DNA from: Solibacillus sp040273735
Lineage (GTDB): Bacteria; Bacillota; Bacilli; Bacillales_A; Planococcaceae
NCBI RefSeq assembly: GCF_040273735.1
Contig: NZ_JBELZM010000002.1
Location: 310,001 to 374,000, forward strand
Length of the DNA stretch: 64,000 nucleotides
Direction of reading: 5' to 3'
Below, one piece after another: positions 17,348 to 26,035 of this stretch. Position numbers and translations under genes: made by a program. The notes below the pieces were generated by a model. That model saw only the letters and a list, made by a program, of their open reading frames with translations. It was not told the DNA's origin and made no database searches. The stretch's first letter is position 1. Each line of letters begins with the position of its first letter.

Positions 17348-17656
17348 TTGAAATAAAAAAACGGTTGCGTCCTATGCAACCGTTTTTTCATTTTACAGCA
17401 GTAAAATATCATAATTTGGGTAAAGTATGAAAGAAGAAATATGCTGATGTCTGCACCAGGATAAGAGAAATTTTTCTCGTTATTTAAAGGAAGAAATATC
17501 TCAAAAGGAGAGCTATAAAAAAATGGGTGAAATTTCTGAAAATAACCAATTTTCCTAATTTGAAAAAATGCTCATAATGGATTGCATTTTGCTATAGAAA
17601 CGAATATTATATATAAGTTCTTAAAAATTGTTCGTGTTTTGAAAAGAGGAATGCAA
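17348..17656 (+). other. Intergenic region before the purine permease
   Basis: These 309 bases hold the terminator at 17356-17388 and then AT-rich sequence. An 11-codon frame (ATG 17523, MGEISENNQFS) follows an AAAAGGAGAG element, but it is too short to call. I see no purine riboswitch consensus and no clear promoter. Confidence 0.5.
17356..17388 (+). terminator. Terminator of the SLT-SLH gene
   Basis: ACGGTTGC pairs with GCAACCGT around GTCCTAT, flanked by A-run and TTTTTT. Confidence 0.88.
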
Positions 17657-18958
17657 ATGTTTCAGTTAAAAGAAAATGGGACGACAGTTAAGCGTGAATT
17701 ATTTGCGGGATTAACGACATTTTTAACGATGGCTTATGTCATTATTGTTAACCCGATTATTTTATCAGGTGCTGGAGTTCCGGTTGATCAAGTATTTATG
17801 GCTACAATTATCGCAGCAGTTATTGGAACAGGCTGGATGGCACTTTGTGCGAACTATCCGATTGCCGTTGCTCCGGGTATGGGATTAAACGCATATTTTA
17901 CTTATACTGTTGTATTAGCTTCAAATGGAGAGATTACGTATACTACTGCCTTTTCAGCAGTATTTATTGCAGGTATTTTATTTATTATCATTAGTTTAAC
18001 GCCATTCCGTGAAAAGCTCATTACAGCCATTCCGGAAAACTTGAAATTGGCAATTACTGCGGGTATCGGATTATTTATCGCGTTCATCGGTCTGCGTATG
18101 TCCAAAATCGTCATAGCTGATGAATCCAATTTAGTCAAGTTTGGTGACATCTCAGAGCCGGCACCGTTATTAACATTTATCGGGCTGTTCATTACAGTCG
18201 CATTAATGGCACGTAAAGTGAACGGAGCAATTTTTATCGGTATGATCGTGACTGCAATCATTGCGATGTTTACAGGACAGCTTTCAATCGATAAAGTAGT
18301 GGCGCTTCCGCATCTACCGGAAGGATTGATTGTATTCAATCCAATCACTGCGATTTCTGAAGTAATTGAATACGGTCTTTACGGTGTTATTTTTTCATTC
18401 ATTTTAGTTACTTTATTTGATACTACAGGGACGTTAATCGGTGTATCAAAGCAGGCAGGATTATTGAAGGACGGGAAACTGCCGCGTGCACGTAAAGCAC
18501 TTGTTTCCGATTCACTTGCAACCACTGCGGGTGCGATGTTCGGAACAAGCCCATCAACAGCATATTTGGAATCTGGTTCTGGTGTTGCAGTTGGTGGCCG
18601 AACAGGTCTAACAGCATTAACTGTTGCCGTACTGTTCATCATTGCTTCATTTTTCGGACCGCTTGTTAGTTCATTATCAGGTGTAGCAGCTATTACTTCG
18701 CCTGCATTAATTATTGTTGGTAGTTTAATGATTGGTGTCGTTAAAAATATGAAGTGGGATGAAATTGAAGAATCGTTCCCTGCATTTTTAGTTATTCTAT
18801 CAATGCCGCTTACATCAAGTATTTCTACAGGGATCGCACTCGGTTTTATCAGCTATCCATTAATTATGCTTGTAAAAGGACGCGGACGTGAAGTACATCC
18901 GCTTGTATATATTTTCGCCGTTCTGTTTATTTTACAGTTAATCTATTTACCACATTAA
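17657..18958 (+). CDS. Hypoxanthine/guanine permease, NCS2 AzgA-like (PbuG/PbuO type)
   Basis: Purine transporter of 433 residues with 12-14 membrane segments. I place the start at ATG 17657 (MFQLKENGTTVKRELF), seven bases after AGAGG; an earlier in-frame start would add an unlikely N-terminus. AzgA-group marks are AGLTTFLTMAYVIIVNPIIL, PGMGLNAYFTYTVV, LFDTTGTLIGVSKQAG and GTSPSTAYLESGSGVAVGGRTGLTA. It imports hypoxanthine, guanine or adenine by proton symport; the exact base is not readable from the sequence. It is monocistronic with a strong terminator. Confidence 0.9.
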   Translation: MFQLKENGTTVKRELFAGLTTFLTMAYVIIVNPIILSGAGVPVDQVFMATIIAAVIGTGWMALCANYPIAVAPGMGLNAYFTYTVVLASNGEITYTTAFSAVFIAGILFIIISLTPFREKLITAIPENLKLAITAGIGLFIAFIGLRMSKIVIADESNLVKFGDISEPAPLLTFIGLFITVALMARKVNGAIFIGMIVTAIIAMFTGQLSIDKVVALPHLPEGLIVFNPITAISEVIEYGLYGVIFSFILVTLFDTTGTLIGVSKQAGLLKDGKLPRARKALVSDSLATTAGAMFGTSPSTAYLESGSGVAVGGRTGLTALTVAVLFIIASFFGPLVSSLSGVAAITSPALIIVGSLMIGVVKNMKWDEIEESFPAFLVILSMPLTSSISTGIALGFISYPLIMLVKGRGREVHPLVYIFAVLFILQLIYLPH

Positions 18959-18960
18959 AA

Positions 18961-18997
18961 AAAGTGCAGCTTCTTACTGAAGCTGCACTTTTTTTGT
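18961..18997 (+). terminator. Terminator of the purine permease gene
   Basis: AAGTGCAGCTTC pairs with GAAGCTGCACTT around TTACT and is followed by seven T residues. Confidence 0.92.
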
Positions 18998-19054
18998 GAT
19001 AATGTTCCTGTCTTATACATAAAAAGGATTGTTATTACATGATTAACGCAGGAG

Positions 19055-19090
19055 AAGCTAGAGATCACATTGAATCTCCAGCTCTTTTTT
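19055..19090 (+). terminator. Second terminator-like hairpin before the deacetylase operon
   Basis: GCTAGAGAT pairs with ATCTCCAGC (one mismatch) around CACATTGA and is followed by TCTTTTTT. It may be a backup terminator or an attenuator in the leader of the next operon. Confidence 0.5.
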
Positions 19091-19191
19091 ATTTAAAAAA
19101 CAAATGGTTTATTTTCACTTTAAATTAAATACATCTTTTTAGCTTTTCTCTAAATACTAATGCAGAGGAAATTTATTAAGGAAGTGAACAT

Positions 19192-19959
19192 ATGAGCAGA
19201 AAAAAATGGAAAAGAATTGCTTTTATTTTATTTTTAGTCCTTTTATTTATATTTGCAGCTATGTATGTATTCAATAGTCTCGGTGAAGCGAAAGGAAGGG
19301 ACTATTATGAAGAAACAGGTCAAATTATTTGGGATATTGAAACGGACGAAAAGGTAGTGGCCCTAACATTTGATGATGGGCCGCATCCGAAATATACCGG
19401 GCAAGTACTTGATTTACTTGAACAATATGAGGCGAAGGGAACGTTTTTTATCGTGGGGCAATTGGCTGAAAAAAGCCCCGAACTCGTTTTGCGGATGCAT
19501 GAAAGTGGACATGAGATCGCCAATCATACGTACACACATCCTTATACAAAATCAGTTTCTCCCATTATGGAAGAGGTTAATCAAACATCCGATACAATTT
19601 TCAGCATTACAGGGGTGAAACCAAATTTATTTCGACCGGTCGAAGGTTATTATACAGATGAACTTGTTAAAGAATCAGTAAAAAACGGCTATAAAATTGT
19701 TATGTGGTCATGGCATCAGGATACAGAAGACTGGAAAGATCCAGGTGTAAACAAAATAGTAAATACGGTATTGAACGGTCTTGGAAATGGAAATGTCGTT
19801 TTATTCCATGATGGAGGAGGCAATCGGGAGCAGACGGTTCAAGCGTTGGAGAAAATATTGCCTGAGCTAAAAAAACAAGGGTACCGATTTATCACAATTT
19901 CACAAATGATCCGATTACAAAATGATTCGAACCAACATATCGTAGAGGAGGGGAAATGA
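19192..19959 (+). CDS. Membrane-anchored polysaccharide deacetylase (NodB domain)
   Basis: Protein of 255 residues with an N-terminal signal-anchor (about 8-28) and a NodB carbohydrate esterase family 4 domain. Motif 1 is LTFDDGPHP (base and metal Asp), motif 2 is HEIANHTYTH (two metal His), motif 3 is FRPVEGYY, motif 4 is WSWHQDTEDW and motif 5 is VVLFHDGGGN with the catalytic His. Motif 3 departs from the usual RPPxG. It probably deacetylates peptidoglycan sugars outside the membrane. It overlaps the M23 peptidase gene by four bases, suggesting joint wall or cortex remodelling. Confidence 0.88.
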   Translation: MSRKKWKRIAFILFLVLLFIFAAMYVFNSLGEAKGRDYYEETGQIIWDIETDEKVVALTFDDGPHPKYTGQVLDLLEQYEAKGTFFIVGQLAEKSPELVLRMHESGHEIANHTYTHPYTKSVSPIMEEVNQTSDTIFSITGVKPNLFRPVEGYYTDELVKESVKNGYKIVMWSWHQDTEDWKDPGVNKIVNTVLNGLGNGNVVLFHDGGGNREQTVQALEKILPELKKQGYRFITISQMIRLQNDSNQHIVEEGK

Positions 19960-20960
19960 TGAAATATCGAATTGCTTTGATGATGACGGCCATTTTCATG
20001 TTAGGTTTTATGCCGGTTGCCGATGCTTCTGCCGAAGAGGACACCACCATGACAAAAGAACAGCTAATGCAAAAGAGGATGGACTACTATATACAGCATG
20101 AAAATATATTATTGCCCTGGTATTATTTAGCTGCCGTCGATCAATTTGAACGGAATATTCAGGAAGTGCGAAAGGATATACCAAAACGGGAAAGTGTCAT
20201 TGCCATTCAATTTTCGGATGAATTTTGGTCCGGTATTTTAAATCCGGCGGGCAATGATACGTCCCCGGTTTCGATTGCTTACTTTAATGGAAGCGGTCTG
20301 GATGGAAACGGAGATGGGGTGGCAGACCGTGCCGATGATGCGGATGTATTATTTTCATTAGCGAACTATTTAAGACAGTACGGGTATGGTGAGGATAATT
20401 TTAAGTTGGCGTTATGGGACTATTATAAAAATGAAATATCAGTGAATCAAATACTTGTTATTGCAAAATTATATGAGAAATTCGGAACAATCAATTTAGA
20501 TGATCATACATTTCCGTTATCAACTCATGCCGATTACAGCTATAGAGGAACATGGGGAGCAAATCGCGGCTGGGGAGGACGAAGAATTCATGAAGGAACA
20601 GATATTTTTGCCCCGTACAACACACCGGTCTATTCAACTTCATACGGTGTAATCGAAGTGATGGGCTGGAATCAGTTTGGCGGATGGCGTGTCGGTATTC
20701 GTGATAACCATAACTCTTATCATTATTATGCACACCTCGCTTATTTCCAAAAAGGACTCAAAGAAGGCGATATTGTCGAGGCAGGACAAATTATCGGCTA
20801 TGTTGGAAGCACAGGGTACGGAAAAGAAGGAACAGCTGGAAAATTCCCGCCGCATCTCCATTATGGAATTTATAAATTTAATGGTCGCACAGAGTGGGCA
20901 TTTGATCCATATCCAGCCTTGGCAAGATGGGAAAAAGAAGCGAAGCAAAGAAAACAATAA
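19956..20960 (+). CDS. M23 peptidase, LytH-like
   Basis: Secreted zinc endopeptidase of 334 residues. A signal peptide (1-27, cleaved near ADASAEE) is followed by an N-terminal domain with an EF-hand-like acidic stretch (LDGNGDGVADRADDAD, about 115-130) and a C-terminal M23 domain with zinc ligands in RIHEGTDIFAP, catalytic HYYAHL and HLHYGIY. Length and the LPWYYLAAVDQFERN region recall B. subtilis LytH (YunA), a sporulation L-Ala-D-Glu endopeptidase that trims cortex side chains. The LytH assignment is an inference. It is translationally coupled to the deacetylase. Confidence 0.82.
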   Translation: MMKYRIALMMTAIFMLGFMPVADASAEEDTTMTKEQLMQKRMDYYIQHENILLPWYYLAAVDQFERNIQEVRKDIPKRESVIAIQFSDEFWSGILNPAGNDTSPVSIAYFNGSGLDGNGDGVADRADDADVLFSLANYLRQYGYGEDNFKLALWDYYKNEISVNQILVIAKLYEKFGTINLDDHTFPLSTHADYSYRGTWGANRGWGGRRIHEGTDIFAPYNTPVYSTSYGVIEVMGWNQFGGWRVGIRDNHNSYHYYAHLAYFQKGLKEGDIVEAGQIIGYVGSTGYGKEGTAGKFPPHLHYGIYKFNGRTEWAFDPYPALARWEKEAKQRKQ

Positions 20961-21106
20961 TGATGGATTCCAATCTCGCTGTCTATAAAAGTGACGGTAT
21001 CCCATATTAAATAAACATGGGCGTTTAGTGGTATTCCTTCTGTTAACAGAAGTTAAATTTCTGAATAAGCTATGAGATCTTTGCTTTTATAGATAGGGGA
21101 AATAAA

Positions 21107-22102
21107 ATGAAAAAAAACTTCATTTATTTAGTACTGATCGGTCTTTGTTTACTTACAGGCTGTGAAAAAGCGTCGTATTCAGATGCTTCCGAAACCGGTG
21201 AAGAAGCACAGCAAATCAAAGCATCAACTACCGCACCATTACCGGAAAGTGAAACGATTGTCGGAGAATACCCGCTTATCTATCCAGCTGTCATTACATT
21301 AATTGATCCGAGAACAATGGAAATTGTGAAATCGTTCACACCACAAATATTAGGATACGGTACGGATGGCGAACTGTACGAAGCCAACATAAAAAAAATA
21401 GCGAGAGATTTAGCCAGAGGGACTAAGGAAAGGACCGGCTATGATCAAATAATGGTGCTTCATAAAGTCGGGGAGAATGGGGAAGTTATTGAAGGGAATC
21501 CTGGCGTCGTATTAAAGGAAAGTGAATTAGTCGAAAAAATCTTAACAGCTTCTCCAAAAGGTGATCATATTTTTTTACCGCTGTATATTTTGGAAACCAA
21601 TCTCGAAATAGACATTCCATCATTGGATGAGGTGACCGTTGCTTCGTTTAAGACTTATTTTAATGGAGCACAAACCGGAAGAAGTGAAAATATCGAGCTT
21701 TCTTCAAAGGCCATCCATAATATTTTGGTTGGGGATGGAGATTATTTTTCTTTTAACACAATGGTTGGAGAGCGAACGGTGGAAAAAGGTTATCAACCGG
21801 CACCTGAAATTATCAATAAGGAGCTTGTGATGGGGATTGGCGGTGGAATTTGCCAAACATCCTCGACATTATTTAATGCCGTCGACCAGTTAGGAATTCG
21901 CATTACCGAAAGGCATCACCACTCACTGAACATCGGCTATGTCCCGACAGGTAGGGATGCCACGGTTTCTTACGGATCGCTCGATTTCAAGTTCCAAAAT
22001 ACGAGCGGTGCTCCGTTTTTAATTAAATCGTATTACAGTAAAGGTGCGCTGACAATCGCCATCACGACATCGCATCAATATAAGGATATATTTAAAAAGT
22101 AA
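21107..22102 (+). CDS. VanW-family lipoprotein
   Basis: Lipoprotein of 331 residues with lipobox LLTGC (Cys about 19), a low-complexity acidic linker, a central domain and a C-terminal VanW domain (FSFNTMVGERTVEKGYQPAPE, GIGGGICQTSSTLFNAVDQLG, ERHHHSLNIGYVPTGRDATVSYG). VanW proteins are linked to the cell wall and to glycopeptide resistance clusters, but their activity is not established. B. subtilis YoaR has the same domain. An AGGGGAAATAA element precedes the ATG. It is in the same envelope-gene group as its two upstream neighbours but separated by 146 bases. Confidence 0.85.
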   Translation: MKKNFIYLVLIGLCLLTGCEKASYSDASETGEEAQQIKASTTAPLPESETIVGEYPLIYPAVITLIDPRTMEIVKSFTPQILGYGTDGELYEANIKKIARDLARGTKERTGYDQIMVLHKVGENGEVIEGNPGVVLKESELVEKILTASPKGDHIFLPLYILETNLEIDIPSLDEVTVASFKTYFNGAQTGRSENIELSSKAIHNILVGDGDYFSFNTMVGERTVEKGYQPAPEIINKELVMGIGGGICQTSSTLFNAVDQLGIRITERHHHSLNIGYVPTGRDATVSYGSLDFKFQNTSGAPFLIKSYYSKGALTIAITTSHQYKDIFKK

Positions 22103-22134
22103 TGAAATGCTGCTCTTTACATAAGGGCGGTTTT

Positions 22135-22479
22135 TTATTTTGTTGGAGTGCCTTGATGAAAGAATATCCGCCATGACCCGTTTTCATTGCGCCAAAGAGA
22201 ACTGCGGTTTTGGCTTTTGCCATTTGTTCGATTTGTAGTAACGAATCGTGTTTGCACAATCTGATCTGCAATTGAAATTGCCTGGAAATCCGCAATCATA
22301 AATAAACATTCATCAATACCTTCATTTGTTATCTCATTCAGTAGGTAAGATTTATCCATAATGCCTCCGGATGATCCGTATTCTAGAAAGTCCTCACTCA
22401 GGAGGCTGATAAAGTCTGCCTTTTTGTAATGCATGAGTTGTTGTTCTAAAAGCAGAAATTGATTGTTAAGTGCAGTCAT
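22135..22479 (-). CDS. DUF4440 / NTF2-like small protein
   Basis: Predicted cytosolic protein of 114 residues (MTALNNQFLLLEQQLMHYKK to GSWRIFFHQGTPTK). The pattern of an initial helix, the DFLEYGSSGGIMDKS turn, and strands ending in WRNENGSWRIFFHQGT is typical of the SnoaL/NTF2-like fold in the DUF4440 group. The start is ATG 22479 with GGAGGG just upstream; an extended frame to 22743 only reads the reverse of the MscS gene and is discarded. Function and ligand are unknown. It is convergent with the VanW gene. Confidence 0.75.
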   Translation of the reverse strand: MTALNNQFLLLEQQLMHYKKADFISLLSEDFLEYGSSGGIMDKSYLLNEITNEGIDECLFMIADFQAISIADQIVQTRFVTTNRTNGKSQNRSSLWRNENGSWRIFFHQGTPTK

Positions 22480-22594
22480 AAATAACCCTCCATTCGAATT
22501 GACTATCAGTGGAACGATTTTCGATGTAAATCGTTTCTTTACATGGTATGATTTTGTCTTGTAGTTGTAAAGTAGGTTTAAGAAGGTGATTGTT

Positions 22595-23668
22595 ATGTGG
22601 GAATCGATAAAATGGTTAATTCCGTCTGTTACCGCACCGACTGTAGCAGATGGTCTGGCCGCTGCTGCAATAATTGTCGTCGGTTTACTCGTCATTCGAT
22701 TCATAATACGGCCGCTGCTATTCAAAATTGCGGATTTGTTCAATAAAAAAAATCATCCGGTTTTTGGAGACATTACTAAAAGTGTGTACCCATCAATACG
22801 TAACGCCATTATTTTCAGCCTTATTGTGATGGCGGCATCTTTATTAGTGGAAGTATGGCTATTTGATAATGCGAAACTCGGTATTTATATCGATTCAGTG
22901 TATGTATTTTTCGCGTTTAAAGCGCTGTATGATGTACTCGGTTTTTATTTGAAAAATCCGCACCGATTTGAAACAGGTAAAGATCAGGATATTTTAACGC
23001 CGTTTTTCTTAAGGATGAGTAAAGTTGCGGTTATGGTAATTGCGATGTTTACAATTGCGTCACTGTGGAACTTTAATTTAAACGGGTTTTTAACTGCGAT
23101 TGGTCTAACAGGTGTTGCGCTCGCATTTGGTATTCGTGATACGCTCGCACATATATTCGGCGGGATGAGTGTTGCCCTGGATAAACCATTCCAAATTGGG
23201 GATTGGGTCATGTCGAGTGATGAAAAAATCGATGGGACGATTCAGGATATTAATTTGCGCAGTACGGTTATTCAAACATCCGATAAAGGGACAGTTTATG
23301 TACCAAACTCGTATTTGGTCAATCGACCGATTTACAATTTGTCGAATCGGACAGAAAGAAAAGTGGAGCATTTCCTGCATATTTCTATCGAAAACAGTGA
23401 GGAGAGTATTGTGAAGTTTTTGGAGTCGGTACGGGAGCAAATTTCATTACATCCGAAAATCTCGAAGAAAATTATTCATGTGGCGATGGATGAGCTGATG
23501 CCGACAAGCTGTCGTATTCTCATCCGATACTTTGTCGAGACGAATGATACAGGTAGTATGCTGCAAGTACGTCAGGAAATATTATTTGTGGCAAAACATT
23601 TCTGTGAAGTGTATGACATTAAACTAGTTGATCCGAATGACGGTCAGTATGCATGGAATAATGGATGA
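22595..23668 (+). CDS. Small-conductance mechanosensitive channel, MscS family
   Basis: Membrane channel of 357 residues. Four to five helices end in the pore helix (LTAIGLTGVALAFGIRDTLAHIFGGMSVALDKPFQIGDWV), followed by the MscS beta domain (GTIQDINLRSTVIQTSDKGTVYVPNSYLVNRPIYNLSNR) and a C-terminal alpha/beta domain. It releases solutes on hypo-osmotic shock. ATG 22595 lies seven bases after AGAAGGTG; GTG 22586 is inside that element. It is divergent from the DUF4440 gene. Confidence 0.88.
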   Translation: MWESIKWLIPSVTAPTVADGLAAAAIIVVGLLVIRFIIRPLLFKIADLFNKKNHPVFGDITKSVYPSIRNAIIFSLIVMAASLLVEVWLFDNAKLGIYIDSVYVFFAFKALYDVLGFYLKNPHRFETGKDQDILTPFFLRMSKVAVMVIAMFTIASLWNFNLNGFLTAIGLTGVALAFGIRDTLAHIFGGMSVALDKPFQIGDWVMSSDEKIDGTIQDINLRSTVIQTSDKGTVYVPNSYLVNRPIYNLSNRTERKVEHFLHISIENSEESIVKFLESVREQISLHPKISKKIIHVAMDELMPTSCRILIRYFVETNDTGSMLQVRQEILFVAKHFCEVYDIKLVDPNDGQYAWNNG

Positions 23669-23800
23669 TCATTGCCAAAATTAGAAAATGTGGCGTAACG
23701 GTTCTACATCCAGTCTATAATTGTAGTATACTGAACATAAGGATTTAAAGTAACAAGCGTTAGAAATCCATTAGTTTACATAAGAGAGGATGTATCGCAA

Positions 23801-24205
23801 ATGGCTGAGAAACAACAAGTAGCATTCGTACAACCAACACCGGTTGGTAAAGAAGAATTAGGGAAGATTGAAGTCGCGCCAGAAGTAATTGAAGTTATCG
23901 CAGGTATCGCTGCAACAGAAGTGGAAGGAATCGCAGCAACACGCGGAAATTTCGCATCAGGTGTTGCCGAGCGTTTCGGTAAAAAAGTCCATTCGAAAGG
24001 CATCAAGTCAGCAATGTCTGAAGAAGGCAATATTGTCATTGATGTATTTTGCACTGTTAAATATGGTTATGCCATTCCAAAAGTGGCGAAAGAAGTGCAA
24101 ACAACGATTCGACAAGCCATTTTGAATATGACAGCCATCGAAACAAGCGAAGTGAACATCCACATTACAGGAATTCAGTTCGAAACTTCAAAAGACGCAG
24201 AATAA
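23801..24205 (+). CDS. yqhY: Asp23/Gls24 family protein YqhY
   Basis: Cytosolic protein of 134 residues with the Asp23 core (GKIEVAPEVIEVIAGIAATEVEGIA, KKVHSKGIKSAMSEEGNIVIDVFC, GYAIPKVAKEVQTTIRQAI, SEVNIHITGIQF). In B. subtilis yqhY is co-transcribed with accBC, and its loss selects acc mutations, which links it to malonyl-CoA supply. Here it has been separated from accC by eight other genes and has its own terminator. RBS AGAGAGGATG is upstream. Confidence 0.9.
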   Translation: MAEKQQVAFVQPTPVGKEELGKIEVAPEVIEVIAGIAATEVEGIAATRGNFASGVAERFGKKVHSKGIKSAMSEEGNIVIDVFCTVKYGYAIPKVAKEVQTTIRQAILNMTAIETSEVNIHITGIQFETSKDAE

Positions 24206-24215
24206 TCGTATAAAC

Positions 24216-24253
24216 AAAAACCGAGCTCATTTAAATGAAGCTCGGTTTTTTTT
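24216..24253 (+). terminator. Terminator of yqhY
   Basis: AAACCGAGCT pairs with AGCTCGGTTT around CATTTAAATGA and is followed by a T-run. Confidence 0.9.
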
Positions 24254-24376
24254 CGTTCCTTTAGTGCTAAGGCTTTTAATTTAAAATGTTTTTCATATTT
24301 TTGTGAATTTTAGGATATGAACAAGGCGAAAATAGGGTATAGATTTAAAGTTTCATTTGGTAAGGAGGAAAACGGT

Positions 24377-26017
24377 ATGGGAAACTTTTCTGCAAATGCA
24401 AGAGAGCGACTGAAAAAAACATTTATTGAAGACACCTTTGATCTGTTCGTTATTGGTGGTGGAATTACAGGTGCGGGAATTGCACTTGATGCCGCCACAC
24501 GAGGGTTAAAAGTAGGGTTGGCAGAAATGCAGGACTTTGCGGAAGGTACGAGTAGCCGATCGACAAAACTTGTGCACGGCGGACTGCGCTACTTAAAACA
24601 ATTCGAAATAAAAGAGGTTGCCGAGCTTGGTCGAGAGCGGGCAATTGTTTACGAAAACGGACCACATGTAACAACACCTGTATGGATGTTGCTTCCCTTC
24701 CATAAAGGAGGGACATTTGGTTCGTTTTCGACAGCGCTTGGATTGAAAGTATACGATATTTTAGCGAATGTCAAAAAGGATGAAAGGCGTTTTATGCTTT
24801 CTGCAGATGAAACGATTGCCCGTGAACCGCTTATTAAAAAGGACGGTTTGCTCGGTGGCGGCGTTTATGTAGAATACCGTACAGACGATGCGCGCCTGAC
24901 AATTGAAGTAATGAAGGCGGCTGTTGCCAACGGGGCAATCGCAATGAATCACTTGAAAGTTGTCGGTATTGAAGCGAATAATGTGGCCTTTTCTAAAGTG
25001 ACAGTGGAAGATCAGCTTACTGGGGAACAATATGAAATTAGAGCAAAGAAAGTCGTGAATGCGGCTGGTCCATGGGTTGATGATGTACGCAAATTAGATG
25101 GGGAACTTAATAACAAACATCTTATTTTATCGAAAGGTGTGCATCTTGTTTTCGACGAGGATGACTTCCCATTGCAGCAGGCGATCTATTTTGATACCGA
25201 AAAAGATGGACGTATGATTTTTGCAATTCCACGGGACGGCAAAGCATACGTAGGAACAACAGATACCTTTTATGAAGGGGATCCTGCAGGCATAAAGGTA
25301 ACAAAAGAAGATCGACAATATATTATGGATGCCATTCATTACATGTTCCCGCAACTGCAGCTGACAGAAGATAAAATCGAATCGGCATGGGCCGGGGTGA
25401 GACCGCTTATCCACGAAGAAGGTAAGGGACCGTCGGAAATTTCACGTAAAGATGAAATTTGGCAATCGGAAAGCGGGCTTATTACGATTGCAGGAGGAAA
25501 ACTGACAGGCTACCGTAAAATGGCGGAAAAAATTGTGGACCTTGTCGTAAAACAATTAAACGACGAATACCAGATGAAATACGGCAAATCAATTACAAAA
25601 AATCTTCCTATTTCGGGCGGGGAAACGAGCGGCTCGAAGTTTTTTGAATCGTTTGTAGAAAAACGGACGATGAAAGGCCAGGATCTCGGGTTAACGGAAG
25701 AAGAGAGCCGTTATTTAGCAAAATTCTACGGTACAAATGTTGATAAAGTATTCGATTATATTAAACAGGCAAAAGGGAACTTGCCGCCGATCGTTTACGG
25801 TCAGCTGTACTATGCGATAAACGAAGAAAGTGCATGTACTCCGACCGACTTTTTCGTTCGTCGTACTGGCGCCCTATTATTTAATATCCACCTAGTCAAA
25901 CAATATAGACAGCTCGTTATTGATGAAATGAGTGACTACCTCAACTGGACAGCAGAACAAAAGCAGCAGCATACAGATCAGCTAGAACAGGAACTACAAG
26001 ACGTAACGATGACTTAG
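24377..26017 (+). CDS. glpD: Aerobic glycerol-3-phosphate dehydrogenase
   Basis: Membrane-associated FAD enzyme of 546 residues that oxidises glycerol-3-phosphate to dihydroxyacetone phosphate and feeds quinones. Marks are the FAD dinucleotide loop LFVIGGGITGAGIALDAATRG, GTSSRSTKLVHGGLRYLKQ, VVNAAGPWVDDVR and AGGKLTGYRKMAEKIVD. I chose ATG 24377 (MGNFSANARERLKK) after TAAGGAGGAAA. In B. subtilis glpD is separate from glpFK; here it leads a glpD-glpF-glpK operon. No GlpP-type antiterminator leader is visible in the 120 bases upstream. Confidence 0.95.
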   Translation: MGNFSANARERLKKTFIEDTFDLFVIGGGITGAGIALDAATRGLKVGLAEMQDFAEGTSSRSTKLVHGGLRYLKQFEIKEVAELGRERAIVYENGPHVTTPVWMLLPFHKGGTFGSFSTALGLKVYDILANVKKDERRFMLSADETIAREPLIKKDGLLGGGVYVEYRTDDARLTIEVMKAAVANGAIAMNHLKVVGIEANNVAFSKVTVEDQLTGEQYEIRAKKVVNAAGPWVDDVRKLDGELNNKHLILSKGVHLVFDEDDFPLQQAIYFDTEKDGRMIFAIPRDGKAYVGTTDTFYEGDPAGIKVTKEDRQYIMDAIHYMFPQLQLTEDKIESAWAGVRPLIHEEGKGPSEISRKDEIWQSESGLITIAGGKLTGYRKMAEKIVDLVVKQLNDEYQMKYGKSITKNLPISGGETSGSKFFESFVEKRTMKGQDLGLTEEESRYLAKFYGTNVDKVFDYIKQAKGNLPPIVYGQLYYAINEESACTPTDFFVRRTGALLFNIHLVKQYRQLVIDEMSDYLNWTAEQKQQHTDQLEQELQDVTMT

Positions 26018-26035
26018 TGAAAAGAGGCGAAGGGA

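Noticed and set aside
17523..17558. 11-codon leader peptide before the purine permease
   Set aside because: Too short to support without conservation, despite an AAAAGGAGAG element upstream.
17401..17656. Purine riboswitch before the purine permease
   Set aside because: The region lacks the conserved purine aptamer core and has no terminator hairpin next to the gene.
19039..19128. Small ORF of 29 codons before the deacetylase gene
   Set aside because: It runs through a terminator-like hairpin, has a weak ribosome binding site and no recognisable product.
22480..22743. N-terminal extension of the DUF4440 protein
   Set aside because: The extended frame only reads the complement of the MscS gene; a strong ribosome binding site supports the start at 22479.
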